64,000 bases of DNA from NCBI RefSeq assembly GCF_003114835.2, contig NZ_AP025028.1, forward strand, positions 1,702,001-1,766,000, in the 5' to 3' direction. The position numbers and the translations under genes were made by a program. Shown here in pieces: positions 54,330 to 64,000 of the stretch. Position 1 is the first letter of the stretch. The number at the start of each line of letters is the position of its first letter. The notes beneath the pieces are model-generated. The model saw only the letters and a program-made list of their open reading frames with translations. It did not search any database and was not told the origin of the DNA. This DNA is from Leptospira kobayashii. Its GTDB lineage: Bacteria > Spirochaetota > Leptospiria > Leptospirales > Leptospiraceae.

Positions 54330-57300
54330 TTCCATTCTATACATAAGTATCATTTTATTTCTTTTTATTTATGCATTTTTCAATTTAAAAGAAATTTCCA
54401 TAGATGCAGTTCCTGACATAACAAATGTTCAGGTTATTGTTACGACCAATACTGGATCGCTTGATCCTGAGCAGGTGGAAAAGATCGTTACTTTCCCACT
54501 TGAAACCGAGTTCTTGGGTCTACCGAATTTGATTGATGTTCGTTCCGTTTCAAAATTCGGTCTTTCCAATATATCTTTGATCTTTAAAGAAGATACTGAT
54601 ATTTACTTAGCCCGCACTATGGTATCAGAAAGAATATCGAGTGCGAAAGGTCGATTGCCGAAGGGGCTTTCTCCTGAAATTACTCCGAATGCTACTGGAC
54701 TTGGGGAAATTTTCTTTTATTCCGTAGAGGCGAAATCTGGTTCTAAATTGGAGCAACTTTCCGATAAAGATAGATTGTTATATCTTCGGACGCTTCAGGA
54801 TTATACAGTTCGCCCTCAATTGAAAGCATTAGTTCCAGGTATTGTTGAAGTGGATTCTAACGGAGGTTATGAGAAAGAGATACACATTGATTTGATTCCT
54901 TCGAAAATGAAAAATAAAGGAATTACCGTTGATCAATTGATTACATCAATATCTACATTAGGCGAAAACTTTGGAGGAGGTGTCATTGAGGAAAATGGTA
55001 AAATTGCCATCGTAAGGACTTATGGTATTAAAAAGAATATCTCGGAAATATCCAAAATCCCAGTCCGCAGAACCTCTTATGGTGAATCCATTAATATTTC
55101 AGACGTAGCAAATGTAAATGAACATGGGAGGTTTCGGCTAGGTGGGGCTTCCTCAGGAGGAAAAGAAATAGTTCTTGGAACCGCACTTATGCTTAGGGGG
55201 GAGAATAGTTACAAGGTTAATGCAGAACTGAATCAAGCGATAGCAAAACTTAATCTTCCTGAAGACGTAGTTGTCAACGTAATTTTAGAACGATCTTTTT
55301 TGATTAATTCAACAATCCATACGGTATTAAAAAACCTAATAGAAGGAGCTATACTTGTTATCGTTACGCTCTTCTTTATTCTTTGGAATTGGAGAGCATC
55401 ATTAATTGTTGCATCTATAATTCCTGGATCAATGTTACTTGCATCTCTTTGTATGAATTACTTTGGAATTTCAGCTAACCTGATGAGTTTAGGGGCAATC
55501 GACTTCGGTCTCTTGGTAGATGCATCCATCGTAATTACCGAAAGTGTTTTATCGAGATTTGAAAAGGAAGTTTATACTACCAAGGAGGAAAAAAGAAAAA
55601 TCATTTTAAAATCCTCCATAGAAGTTTTAAAGCCAGTGTCATTCGGTGTGATTGTGATTATACTGGTGTATCTTCCTATTTTAAGTATGGATGGAATACC
55701 TGGTAAAATGTTCCGACCTATGGCAGAAACTGTTATTTTGGCTTTAATATTCAGTCTTTTTTTAGCCATATTTTTCCTTCCCCCTCTTTTGTATTTTTTT
55801 ATCAAACCGAATTTAAAAGCCAATCATTCCACAAAGGAAAGCAAAATCATTGAGGCATATAGAGGCTTTTTGCCAAAGATTTTAGAAAAACCTAAAACAC
55901 TCATCATTTGTTCCATTGCTTTTTTTATTCTTACTGGTATTGTTTATTTCCGACTTGGAACTGTATTTTTACCAAAACTGACAGAAGGCGACCTAATGTT
56001 GGTTATCGTTCGTGAAGGTGATATCGGTTTGGAAGAAAGTATCGTTGAACAACGAGATGTGGAAAAAATGCTCAGCAAACTTCCCGAAATTGAAAGTGTT
56101 TTTTCAAGGATCGGAACCAGTTCTGTTGCGAATGATCCGATGGGTCCATTCAATGCAGACACCTTTATCATATTAAAGAAAGAAACCCTTCCCGAACTAT
56201 TAAAGACGGATAATTGGGAAAAGTTTTTGGATAAGATACATTCCACAGTTCAGGAAAAATATCCTAACTCAGAACTTACACTCAGTCAACCCTTGGAAGC
56301 ACGTTTCAATGAATTATTAGAAGGGAGTAGAGCAGACATTAGTATAAGAATTTTGGGTAAAGATTTGAATGTATTATTTCAATTACAGGAATCATTGAAA
56401 AATGTTTTGGAAGGAATTGAGGGAGCAGAGGAAGTCGAGCTTGATCCGATCATGGCTTTAAGAAAAGCTCAAGTAATAGATTTGGTTCCTAATTTAGCAA
56501 AACTGAATTACTATAATATCCCACTAACTTCATTTAATACTACGGTGGAAGCTGCAATGAGTGGTTTTGAAGTAGGTAGTTACTATGAAGAAGAAGTAAG
56601 GTTTCCTATAAAGATGTGGCTTTCCGAAGAATTTCGCAATAAAGAATCGGAGATAACTAATATTAATATAGGAACGGATGACGGAGGCATGATTCCGATC
56701 CGACTTATGTCATCCATAGAAAGAAATGAAAAGGTAATGACGATATCGAGGAACCGTTCCAGACGTTTTGTTGCAGTCTCTGTTAATCTGCGGGGAAGAG
56801 ATCTGGAAGGGTTTTATGAAGAAGCAAAAGCGAAAGTTGACTCTTTGAAGATTCCAGTAGGATATTCTGTTTTTTGGGGAGGACAGATAGAAAACCTCAC
56901 ACGGGCTAAAGAGAAACTGTCAATCATCATTCCGTCAACACTCTTTATGATCTTTATCGTATTGTATATCGGTCTCCAATCTTTCAAGCAGGCACTTCTT
57001 GTTTTTTTCTGTGTTCCTTTTGCACTAACAGGTGGTATTTGGCTGCTTTATCTCAGAGGGATGGATTTAAGTGTATCTGCTTTTGTGGGTTTTATTGCTC
57101 TCTCGGGCATTGCCGTGTTAAACGGTCTTGTTAAATTGGACACCATTCATAGAATTCGTGATGAGAAAAAAATATCTGTTAAAGAAGCAACCATGGAAGG
57201 TGCGACTAGCAGAATCAGACCTGTTGTTATGACAGCACTTGTTGCTTCGTTCGGTTTTTTGCCAATGGCATTCGGATCGGGACTTGGTTCCGAAGTCCAA

Positions 57301-57399
57301 AAACCTTTAGCGACGGTAGTCATCGGAGGAATCATTTCATCCACAATTCTCACATTGGTCATCTTACCAGTATTCTACTATTGGCTGGAGAAAGAATGA
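54295..57399 (+). CDS. czcA: CzcA-like heavy-metal RND efflux pump
   Basis: The 1,034-residue protein is complete, with the RND twelve-helix plan. Helix-4 motif [21 protein letters not shown] (~residue 400) has the Asp/Asp/Glu set of the divalent-metal subgroup, and the block [20 protein letters not shown] matches CzcA/CnrA. The CusA methionine triad is not evident, so Co/Zn/Cd-type substrates are more likely than Cu/Ag. It overlaps the TolC gene by 35 bp, with AGGAG before the ATG. No adaptor (CzcB/CusB) gene is present in this operon, which is unusual. The stop overlaps the next mini-ORF (TGATG). Confidence 0.9.
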   Translation: MLARLLNTILNNSILYISIILFLFIYAFFNLKEISIDAVPDITNVQVIVTTNTGSLDPEQVEKIVTFPLETEFLGLPNLIDVRSVSKFGLSNISLIFKEDTDIYLARTMVSERISSAKGRLPKGLSPEITPNATGLGEIFFYSVEAKSGSKLEQLSDKDRLLYLRTLQDYTVRPQLKALVPGIVEVDSNGGYEKEIHIDLIPSKMKNKGITVDQLITSISTLGENFGGGVIEENGKIAIVRTYGIKKNISEISKIPVRRTSYGESINISDVANVNEHGRFRLGGASSGGKEIVLGTALMLRGENSYKVNAELNQAIAKLNLPEDVVVNVILERSFLINSTIHTVLKNLIEGAILVIVTLFFILWNWRASLIVASIIPGSMLLASLCMNYFGISANLMSLGAIDFGLLVDASIVITESVLSRFEKEVYTTKEEKRKIILKSSIEVLKPVSFGVIVIILVYLPILSMDGIPGKMFRPMAETVILALIFSLFLAIFFLPPLLYFFIKPNLKANHSTKESKIIEAYRGFLPKILEKPKTLIICSIAFFILTGIVYFRLGTVFLPKLTEGDLMLVIVREGDIGLEESIVEQRDVEKMLSKLPEIESVFSRIGTSSVANDPMGPFNADTFIILKKETLPELLKTDNWEKFLDKIHSTVQEKYPNSELTLSQPLEARFNELLEGSRADISIRILGKDLNVLFQLQESLKNVLEGIEGAEEVELDPIMALRKAQVIDLVPNLAKLNYYNIPLTSFNTTVEAAMSGFEVGSYYEEEVRFPIKMWLSEEFRNKESEITNINIGTDDGGMIPIRLMSSIERNEKVMTISRNRSRRFVAVSVNLRGRDLEGFYEEAKAKVDSLKIPVGYSVFWGGQIENLTRAKEKLSIIIPSTLFMIFIVLYIGLQSFKQALLVFFCVPFALTGGIWLLYLRGMDLSVSAFVGFIALSGIAVLNGLVKLDTIHRIRDEKKISVKEATMEGATSRIRPVVMTALVASFGFLPMAFGSGLGSEVQKPLATVVIGGIISSTILTLVILPVFYYWLEKE

Positions 57400-57464
57400 T
57401 GGCTTGGCTTAAACTGTATTTGATCCTATGGTCAGTTTTACTTTCTTATAATAAGGATTTATAA
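57399..57464 (+). CDS. 21-residue hydrophobic peptide between RND pump and P-type ATPase
   Basis: ATG 57399 overlaps the RND stop (TGATG). The product [20 protein letters not shown] is one membrane helix long. It ends 3 bp before the ATPase ATG, whose ribosome site (AAGGAT) lies inside this frame, so translation of the peptide may tune the ATPase. It could also be a small pump subunit. Confidence 0.4.
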   Translation: MAWLKLYLILWSVLLSYNKDL

Positions 57465-57467
57465 AAA

Positions 57468-59432
57468 ATGAAGAAGTTACCTAAAGAAACAAAAAAAGAA
57501 AAATCATGTTGTTCTGATGAAACGGAATGCGTAAGTAATGAGTCTTTCAGCGAGGAAAAGGATTCTTCGGATCATTCAAATTTCCGAATGTTTTTTCCAG
57601 TGATCGGATCTCTTTTCCTTTTAGGTGTGGGAATCATCTTCGATTATTACTTTTCTACATGGTTCTCAGGTTGGATTAGGTTTGTTTGGTACATACTTGC
57701 TTATCTTCCCGTTGGCTTTCCTGTTCTGAAAGAAGCCATAGAGTCAGTTTTAAAAGGAGATGTGTTTACCGAATTCGTATTGATGAGTATCGCCACTATG
57801 GGGGCATTTTATCTTTTGGAATATCCTGAAGGGGTAGCGGTCATGCTGTTTTATTCCGTTGGGGAAATATTTCAGACACTTGCCGTCAAAAAGGCAAAAT
57901 TGAATATCAAACACCTTTTGGATCAGAGACCAGATATTGTAAATGTGGTTGTTGGTTCCGATAGCAAAGAAAAGAAAGCGTCTGAAGTTTCCATCGGAGA
58001 AACAATTCAACTCAAAGCTGGTGATAAATTGGCTCTTGACGGAATCCTGATTTCCGAGGTAGCAAGTTTTAATACTTCCGCTTTGACTGGCGAAAGTAAA
58101 CCAGATACAAAAAGAGAAGGCGAGGTAGTGCTAGCTGGGATGATTAATCTTGGTAACCTAGCAAATATTAAAGTTACTACTAATTACAAAGATAGTAAAC
58201 TTGCAAAAATTTTACAATTGATGGAAGACGCTGCTAGCAAAAAAGCTCCAACTGAAAAATTCATTCGTAAATTTGCAAAGATATACACTCCCGTTGTTGT
58301 GCTTCTTGCGGCAGGTATCTGCATAATACCTTACTTTCTAGTAGAAGAATTTATTTTTAACCAATGGTTTTATAGATCATTGGTATTTTTGGTGATTTCT
58401 TGTCCATGTGCTTTGGTTATTTCTATTCCGTTAGGTTACTTTGGTGGAATTGGTGCCGCATCCAGAAATGGAATCTTAATTAAGGGATCAAATTATTTGG
58501 ATGCGATGGCTTCCATTCAGAATGTCGTTATGGATAAAACTGGAACATTGACAGAAGGAGTATTTGAAGTTCAGGAAGTGAAGATTGAACCAAATTACGA
58601 AAGAGAACAAATTTTAGATTATGTAAATGCCATAGAAAATAAATCCACTCATCCTGTCGCAACAGCCATTCGTAATTTTGTGGTCAAGATCAATGATAAT
58701 CTTATGCTAAAGGATGTGGAGGAAATTCCAGGTTACGGTATGCATGCAACCATTGATAATAAGGAGATTTTAGTTGGTAACTTCAAATTATTGGATAAAT
58801 ACAAAGTTAGTTATGATGTCGATACTTCTACTTTCGTTTCTACAGTGATTGCTATTGCTATAGAACAAAAATTTGTTGGTTATATTTCTATTTCAGACAA
58901 AATCAAAGAAGATTCAGCAGTTACAATACAGGAATTGCACAAGCTGAATGTAAAAACAACTATGTTAAGTGGCGATAAATTATCGGTTGTTCGTTTTGTA
59001 GCAAGCAAAATAGGAGTGGATGAATTTTATGGAGATCTATTACCAGAAGACAAAGTAGAAAGAATTAAGCAGATTAAAACCAAGAACGAATCTGTCGCTT
59101 TCGTTGGAGATGGTATCAATGACGCACCTGTAATTGCGTTAAGCGACGTGGGGCTTGCTATGGGTGGACTCGGCAGCGATGCTACAATAGAAATTTCTGA
59201 TATCGTAATTCAAGACGATCAGCCGAAGAAAATTCCGATGGCAATTCGAATTGGACGGACTACTAAAAATATAGTATGGCAAAATATCTGTTTAGCTTTC
59301 TTTGTTAAGGCAATTGTTCTGTTACTTGGTGCGGGAGGATTGGCTACAATGTGGGAGGCTGTTTTTGCAGATGTTGGAGTTGCACTTTTGGCTATCTTAA
59401 ATTCAATTCGAATGCAGATGAAAAAGTTTTAA
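57468..59432 (+). CDS. Zn/Cd/Pb-type P1B ATPase (CadA/ZntA-like)
   Basis: The 654-residue protein has the P1B set: metal-site CPC in VISCPCALVISIPLG (~310), phosphorylation DKTGTLTEG (~355), actuator TALTGES, ST-HPVATAI (HP motif) and GDGINDAPVIALSD (~547). TM7-8 has Lys (FFVKAIVLLLG) and Asp (EAVFADVGVALLAILNSIRM), typical of Zn2+/Cd2+/Pb2+ pumps. Instead of a full HMA domain the N-terminus has a short Cys tail (CCSDETEC). It exports metal from cytoplasm to periplasm, where the RND-TolC pair could carry it out. It is the last gene of the operon. Confidence 0.9.
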   Translation: MKKLPKETKKEKSCCSDETECVSNESFSEEKDSSDHSNFRMFFPVIGSLFLLGVGIIFDYYFSTWFSGWIRFVWYILAYLPVGFPVLKEAIESVLKGDVFTEFVLMSIATMGAFYLLEYPEGVAVMLFYSVGEIFQTLAVKKAKLNIKHLLDQRPDIVNVVVGSDSKEKKASEVSIGETIQLKAGDKLALDGILISEVASFNTSALTGESKPDTKREGEVVLAGMINLGNLANIKVTTNYKDSKLAKILQLMEDAASKKAPTEKFIRKFAKIYTPVVVLLAAGICIIPYFLVEEFIFNQWFYRSLVFLVISCPCALVISIPLGYFGGIGAASRNGILIKGSNYLDAMASIQNVVMDKTGTLTEGVFEVQEVKIEPNYEREQILDYVNAIENKSTHPVATAIRNFVVKINDNLMLKDVEEIPGYGMHATIDNKEILVGNFKLLDKYKVSYDVDTSTFVSTVIAIAIEQKFVGYISISDKIKEDSAVTIQELHKLNVKTTMLSGDKLSVVRFVASKIGVDEFYGDLLPEDKVERIKQIKTKNESVAFVGDGINDAPVIALSDVGLAMGGLGSDATIEISDIVIQDDQPKKIPMAIRIGRTTKNIVWQNICLAFFVKAIVLLLGAGGLATMWEAVFADVGVALLAILNSIRMQMKKF

Positions 59433-59575
59433 ACTTATAATATCTTGAATCATCTTAACCGATTGGGATAGGAAATATCTCAATCGCCTTCTGAGCATAA
59501 TCAAATCTTTGTATTGGTAAATCCCGAATTTGTCAAAAAGTTGATTCTACTTGTCTAATTTTTCTTGAAAACTAG

Positions 59576-60415
59576 TTCATCCCATGTTATGATCCTGGTA
59601 TCAAATCCATAGCAAAAACATATACTAAGTTACCATCAATTCCTCAATATAAAGTAGGTGTTATACGGTTTCAGGCATGGTTAGGGGATCGTCTCATTAC
59701 GGAGGAGACGATTCGGAAGTATTTCCAATTTTTAAAGAAGGAATTATCTCCAGCGTCTGTCCGATTAGCTAAAACATCAATTAAGCTTTGGGTTTTAAAG
59801 AATCATCCGAATCGGAATGATGTTATTTTTAGAAATGGATTGGAAACTGTTTTTAAAGAGATAAAGGTTCCCAAACCTAATATATCTCTTACTGATTCCA
59901 AGTTTTTAAGTGAGTCTGAAATTCAGATTCTTACTATTAAACTTCCGAAGAAATATAGTTTAATTTTTAAGGCACTCTATCTAACAGGATGTCGGATAAG
60001 CGAAGTTCTTTCTATCCGTCTTGATAAATGCATTCGGCTAGAAACTCATATTGAGGCGAAAGTTATTGGGAAGGGTGGTAAAGAGACCGTTTTAATTATC
60101 TCATTACCATTGTTCCAGGAAATCATGAAAATATTTAAAGGAAAAGTATTTCTATTTGAGAATTTGGATACTGGGAGACCGTATAGCAGACAGCTTGTGC
60201 ATAGAAATTTTCAGAGAGTCGGATTGGTGGAATTAAATAGAAAGGTTCACCCTCATCAGTCTAGGCATAGTCGGATAACACATCTACTGCAATCAGGGAA
60301 GTCCTTGGATGCGGTGTCGAGGTTTGCAAACCACTTTGATCCTGCTTTTACTGCTAGGGTCTATGGACATAACCGTTTAACTGCGAAAGAGATTTTAGAT
60401 TCTTCGGTTATTTAA
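59576..60415 (+). CDS. Tyrosine recombinase/integrase without a standard start codon
   Basis: The frame is open from 59576 and encodes a SAM-like core-binding domain (VGVIRFQAWLGDRLITEETI) and a complete catalytic domain: Arg in LTGCRISEVLSIRL, Lys in GKGGKETV, HPHQSRHSRITHLL (H-x-x-R), HFDPAFTARVYGH with the nucleophile Tyr. The IntI-specific insert is absent, so it is a Xer/phage-type integrase rather than an integron one. The first usable TTG is at 59840, which would delete the core-binding domain; there is no ATG, GTG or TTG earlier. So either a rare start (ATT/ATC/ATA) is used or the 5' end has decayed. Probably mobilises the metal element. Confidence 0.75.
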   Translation, partial: FIPCYDPGIKSIAKTYTKLPSIPQYKVGVIRFQAWLGDRLITEETIRKYFQFLKKELSPASVRLAKTSIKLWVLKNHPNRNDVIFRNGLETVFKEIKVPKPNISLTDSKFLSESEIQILTIKLPKKYSLIFKALYLTGCRISEVLSIRLDKCIRLETHIEAKVIGKGGKETVLIISLPLFQEIMKIFKGKVFLFENLDTGRPYSRQLVHRNFQRVGLVELNRKVHPHQSRHSRITHLLQSGKSLDAVSRFANHFDPAFTARVYGHNRLTAKEILDSSVI

Positions 60416-60537
60416 TAAAATAAGATTCAAATATATTTTATTGAAGATAAACGTGGTTTTGGGCTTTCGCTCTGAACCTCGAACTACAATGTTTCACAGT
60501 TATACCGAAGAATTTGAAATTTAAAAAATAAGGATAA

Positions 60538-60666
60538 ATGCTCAATAAAAAAGAATTAATTACAGAATAAGCAGAAAAGTTTTTTGACAACAATCACTCG
60601 TTTTGTCATTATTTGCCATTCACTAAGTTTGATGATAAAAATATCTACCGTAGAGGTAAAAAATGA
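60538..60666 (+). pseudogene. Mini-gene upstream of TrlF, interrupted by TAA
   Basis: After AAGGAT, ATG 60538 gives MLNKKELITE, then TAA, and the same frame continues AEKFFDNNHSFCHYLPFTKF, DDKNIYRRGKK to a TGA that overlaps the TrlF start (ATGA). One base change (CAA to TAA) would explain the break. Coupling to TrlF suggests it was a small partner or leader. Confidence 0.4.
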
Positions 60667-63371
60667 ATGCAGGATCAAAATGGAGTAAATGGGATTTGCA
60701 TGTACATACACCTTCTTCGATAATTCAACAGTATGGTAATGAAAATGAAGAAACTTGGGAGAGGTTTATCTCAGATTTAGAAAATCTACCTCCTGAATTT
60801 TCAGTCATTGGCATTAATGATTATTTATTTTTAGATGGATATGAAAAATTATTATACGAAAAAAGCAAAAATAATCGGTTAAAAAATATTAAATTACTTT
60901 TACCCGTCGTTGAATTTCGTATTGATAAATTTACAGGGATAGAATTTGGAAAATTTAAAAGAATTAATTTACATGTTATATTCTCAAATGAAATTGCTGT
61001 TGAGACAATTAAAAGCCAGTTTCTTCAAACTCTTGAACAAAGTTATGTTCTTAATACGGGAGAAGCATGGAGTAGAGCAATTACAAGGGAGAGTGTTTCT
61101 GAACTAGGCATTAAAATTAAAAAAAATAGTCCCCCATCTAAGTTAAGTAAATTTGGAAACGATTTGACTGAAGGATTTAATAACTTGAATATTAAAGAAG
61201 ATGAAATATTTAAATCTCTGAAAAAAGATTGTTTCACAGGCAAATATCTTACAGCAATTGGAAAAACAGAATGGGGAGATTTGAAATGGACAGACTCTTC
61301 TATTGCAACTAAAAAAACGATAATCAATAGTGCTGATTTAGTATTTACTTCATCTGAATCGGTCTCTTTATTTCATAATGCCAAAAACGCTTTAAAAGCA
61401 CAAAAAGTAAATGATCTATTATTAGATTGTAGTGATGCACATGATTTCTCATATTCGCAGACTAAAGATCGTATAGGCAAATGCTTCACTTGGATAAAAG
61501 CAGATCCGACATTCGATGGACTGAAACAAATATTATTCGAGCCTGATAATCGACTTCATATTGGCGAAAATTCTCCAATTAATCCACCTATAAGGATTGA
61601 TAAGATTGTATTTGATTTTCCTGAAGAGCTAACTTTTGAAAATGATTCCTTCTGCTTCTCAGGAAAAAATGAAATAAATTTTAGCCCTAATTTTACATGC
61701 CTTATTGGAGGGCGGGGAGTTGGGAAGAGCACAATACTCAATTTAATTCATGAAAAACTTAGACCATCAGAGAATGTTTTTTTTAAAGATAAAAAAATTC
61801 GAAGTAGTGAAAATGGTAAATTGGTTTCAATTGGTTCTTGTATTCAAATAGATGAAGATTCGGATGAAAAATACATAGAGTTTTTAAGTCAGAATGAAGT
61901 AGAGGAATTTGCAAAAGACCATCTGAAATTAACAGCCGCAATTTATGCAAGAATTTTAAGGAGAGATGAAAACGGAACAATTGCTAAGCTAGAAAAACAG
62001 TTAAAAAGTGAGATTTCTTTATTCGACCAACACATTAGCCATAAGAATAGGCTGACTTTTTTGGAAGCGGATTTAATTCAGAAAAATAAAGAGATAGAAA
62101 CAAATAAAAGAATAATTGAGTCTTTCTCAAATGTGGAATATATTAAAATTAATTCAGAGATAAATACAATCGCAAGTAAACTGAATGATATTAACGAATC
62201 GAAAAAAAATTATGAGCAGTTGGGTGATGAATTAGATAAAATCCTAGAAAATCATAATATAAAAGATAACTCTAATTTATATTCAGAACAAATAAATATT
62301 ATAATTCTAGGAATACAAACATTATTGTCTAATGCGAAAGCAGTTGACTATTCCGCTGTTGAGGAGTTAAAAAAAATATTAAGTAAAGAGTTACTGTCTA
62401 CAAAAGAAAAATTACGGCTATACTTATCAAATAAGGGATTAACTGAAGAAAATCAAAAAGATATTACGAATGCAAATTTAATTGCGAATGAATTAAACCA
62501 AGAATTAACAAAAAAAAATCAAGAGGTTCAATTATTAAAAGCAACGATTGCTGACTATAATCTAGAAGATATGAAAAACGCAAGTATTGATTATCAGAAT
62601 GAAATAAAGAAGCAAATTATAGCTATTAGCAATATATTAGAAAATATCGAAAACCCTTCTGTAAAACCGATTTCCTTGCATTTGGAGTTTGATTTGGAGG
62701 CTGCCTGCGAAAAGATATTTAATGATTTCAAATTACTTTTTGGATATCGTATGGATTTGAGTAACGTAAGGAATGAAGCGAAATTAAAAGAAATATTGTT
62801 TTGCCTTTCGCCTGATCAATTGTCGGAGAGGGAGATTTTTTGTGAAAAGATTAGAGACTTTAAATCTACTTCAATATTAAAGCCGTTTCTATTAGAGTTA
62901 TTTGCTATTGATTCAAATTTTGAGTTATATAAATTAATCACTGAAAAAAATCTATTAGATTATTCTGAATTTAAAAAGGTGAAAGTAAGATACGATAATA
63001 AAGCTATCGAAAGCTCTTCATTTGGGCAACGATGCACTGCCGTATTAGTTATACTTTTATTATTAGGAAACAATCCGATAATAATTGATGAGCCTGAAGC
63101 TCATTTAGATAGTTTATTAATATCAAATTATCTAGTTGAGGTGATTAAAAGTCGTAAGAGGGATAGACAAATAATATTTGCTACACATAATGCAAATTTT
63201 GTTATCAATGGTGATGCAGAGCTTATTCATATTCTCGATATTGATGAAACAAACAATAAAACAAAGATTATAAGCACTACCATTGAAAATTTTTTAACGA
63301 GAGACAAGTTGATAGGTTTAGAGGGCGGTAAGGAAGCATTTCAAAAAAGGGAATATAGATATCTTCGTTAG
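60663..63371 (+). CDS. TrlF-family PHP plus SMC-like ATPase
   Basis: The 902-residue protein starts with a PHP-like hydrolase domain (KWDLHVHTPSS; DCSDAHDF at ~257). An ABC/SMC-type ATPase follows: Walker A LIGGRGVGKSTILN (~350), a long coiled-coil (~430-690, KNRLTFLEADLIQKNKEIET), a signature-like SSFGQRCTAVLVILL, Walker B NPIIIDEPEAHLD (~805) and the switch His in IFATHNANF. The order PHP-ATPase-coiled coil is that of TrlF-like AAA proteins, frequently found in phage-defence regions. AGAGG precedes the ATG. It lies after the integrase and could be cargo of the same element. Confidence 0.82.
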   Translation: MNAGSKWSKWDLHVHTPSSIIQQYGNENEETWERFISDLENLPPEFSVIGINDYLFLDGYEKLLYEKSKNNRLKNIKLLLPVVEFRIDKFTGIEFGKFKRINLHVIFSNEIAVETIKSQFLQTLEQSYVLNTGEAWSRAITRESVSELGIKIKKNSPPSKLSKFGNDLTEGFNNLNIKEDEIFKSLKKDCFTGKYLTAIGKTEWGDLKWTDSSIATKKTIINSADLVFTSSESVSLFHNAKNALKAQKVNDLLLDCSDAHDFSYSQTKDRIGKCFTWIKADPTFDGLKQILFEPDNRLHIGENSPINPPIRIDKIVFDFPEELTFENDSFCFSGKNEINFSPNFTCLIGGRGVGKSTILNLIHEKLRPSENVFFKDKKIRSSENGKLVSIGSCIQIDEDSDEKYIEFLSQNEVEEFAKDHLKLTAAIYARILRRDENGTIAKLEKQLKSEISLFDQHISHKNRLTFLEADLIQKNKEIETNKRIIESFSNVEYIKINSEINTIASKLNDINESKKNYEQLGDELDKILENHNIKDNSNLYSEQINIIILGIQTLLSNAKAVDYSAVEELKKILSKELLSTKEKLRLYLSNKGLTEENQKDITNANLIANELNQELTKKNQEVQLLKATIADYNLEDMKNASIDYQNEIKKQIIAISNILENIENPSVKPISLHLEFDLEAACEKIFNDFKLLFGYRMDLSNVRNEAKLKEILFCLSPDQLSEREIFCEKIRDFKSTSILKPFLLELFAIDSNFELYKLITEKNLLDYSEFKKVKVRYDNKAIESSSFGQRCTAVLVILLLLGNNPIIIDEPEAHLDSLLISNYLVEVIKSRKRDRQIIFATHNANFVINGDAELIHILDIDETNNKTKIISTTIENFLTRDKLIGLEGGKEAFQKREYRYLR

Positions 63372-63570
63372 TAATTGTAATTTCATATTATATTTGCAAA
63401 ATTGAAAATCCTTAAATGTTAAATTTAATTCTGATTGAATTCCATCGAATTTTTCCGCTTTCATACTTGGTTAGATTATTTTCTTTATTTTTAGGCGGTC
63501 GATGCTGTGACGGATATGCTATATAGTTATTATATACTAAGGGAATACTGAATCGACATACTTGCGTTAT

Positions 63571-63999
63571 TTAATGCTCAAGGTAAAATGAGATTGCATC
63601 TTTTAGAAAAGTTAGGTTTTCAAAGTTATTTGATCGAGCAAGTCTAAAATTGAACGAATCAATGTTTCTGCTAGGTATGCAAAATTCTTTTTCAATCATC
63701 CATTTGAAATATTTTATTAAATATTTGCCTGGGATATGAATCAATATTTCATAGGTGTCGAAAAGCTTAAATTTGGATTGGATTTTCTTAACTTCAGTGT
63801 CAACAAGAAGACTATTATTTGTTATAGATAAAGCGGTTTGAATTTCTTTTTTATAATTTTCTAATTGTTCTTGATTCAGTGTAATTTTATCACCGAACTT
63901 TATATATTTTTCGGGTGGATCAGAAGCATTTTTCACTTTCAAACAATAAGTTTGAACTAATAAATGCAATAAAGTTATATCTGCAAATAATTCGAGGGC
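63571..63999 (-). CDS. Hypothetical protein, 5' end beyond the window
   Basis: The frame is open to the right edge (ALELFADITLLHLLVQTYCL ...), so the start lies outside. The visible ~142 residues are helical and Lys-rich (LNQEQLENYKKEIQTALSIT; KYLIKYFKWMIEKEFCIPSR). No family recognised. It faces the TrlF gene, 200 bp away; 63372-63570 holds no gene. Confidence 0.55.
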   Translation of the reverse strand, partial: ALELFADITLLHLLVQTYCLKVKNASDPPEKYIKFGDKITLNQEQLENYKKEIQTALSITNNSLLVDTEVKKIQSKFKLFDTYEILIHIPGKYLIKYFKWMIEKEFCIPSRNIDSFNFRLARSNNFENLTFLKDAISFYLEH

Positions 64000-64000
64000 T

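Noticed and set aside
59576..60415. Integron integrase (IntI) serving the attC-like repeats
   Set aside because: The IntI-specific insert between the catalytic motifs is absent; it is an ordinary tyrosine recombinase and lies 30 kb away.
1..64000. tRNA or rRNA genes
   Set aside because: No cloverleaf with a TTC-loop motif and no rRNA-like conserved block was noticed in any gap; a covariance search would be needed to exclude them fully.

Overview
The window most likely comes from a spirochaete of the genus Leptospira, probably a free-living (saprophytic) one. I infer this from the moderately AT-rich DNA, the many lipoproteins with short Cys lipoboxes (FecR-domain/LipL45-like, Kelch and SBBP beta-propeller lipoproteins), the RHS protein style and the heavy-metal RND pumps. 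No tRNA, rRNA or CRISPR array was recognised. Genus is inference and cannot be proved from the window alone.

Layout. 0-5.8 kb is ordinary chromosome: the end of a CreC-like sensor kinase, creD with a CreB-box-like direct repeat before it, an AraC/GyrI regulator pair, an AlkD-type DNA repair protein, and an ArsR-SRPBCC-VOC operon with its own palindromic operator. 5.8-6.3 kb holds a decayed HigB toxin and one copy of a ~100 bp structured repeat. 6.3-15 kb has a Kelch lipoprotein and a complete copper/silver efflux operon (small Cys/His secreted protein, TolC, DUF3347 protein, CusB-like adaptor with metal-binding head, CusA-like pump). 15-18.2 kb carries small envelope proteins and a broken SBBP lipoprotein.

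18.5-32.5 kb is an accessory region: a Bacteroidetes-like FAD monooxygenase with an AraC regulator, an internally deleted IS3 relic with perfect 13 bp ends, a membrane amidohydrolase, two broken copies of a transposase tail, three 202 bp tandem repeats, and an intact IS1595/ISXO2-like transposase translationally linked to a degenerate HNH protein and an unknown basic protein. Next come a SIR2-domain gene packaged like a mobile cassette (boundary core, one ORF, structured repeat 16 bp after the stop) and a three-gene cluster of a HEPN/DUF4209 protein, a DUF2971 protein and an HNH_5-type nuclease. Together this looks like a defence island.

32.5-47.5 kb holds an XRE regulator divergent from two lipoproteins, a three-gene envelope operon, and a 2.4 kaa SpvB/RHS protein followed by overlapping small secreted genes of a Cys-patterned family (CX5CX3C...CX3CX4-5C), with a frameshifted paralogue nearby.

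47.5-60.4 kb resembles an integrated plasmid-like element: a PrimPol replication protein with a partner, a 1.5 kb very AT-rich non-coding stretch, a second metal operon (DUF3703, small Cys protein, TolC, CzcA-like RND without an adaptor, a 21-residue peptide, a Zn/Cd-type P-ATPase), and a tyrosine recombinase. 60.5-64 kb has a TrlF-type PHP+ATPase, a putative defence gene, preceded by a nonsense-interrupted mini-gene, and an unknown gene leaving the window.

The strongest candidates for undescribed biology are the HEPN-DUF2971-HNH cluster with the adjacent SIR2 cassette, the transposase/HNH/basic-protein operon with its leader peptide, and the Cys-patterned small proteins next to the RHS gene.
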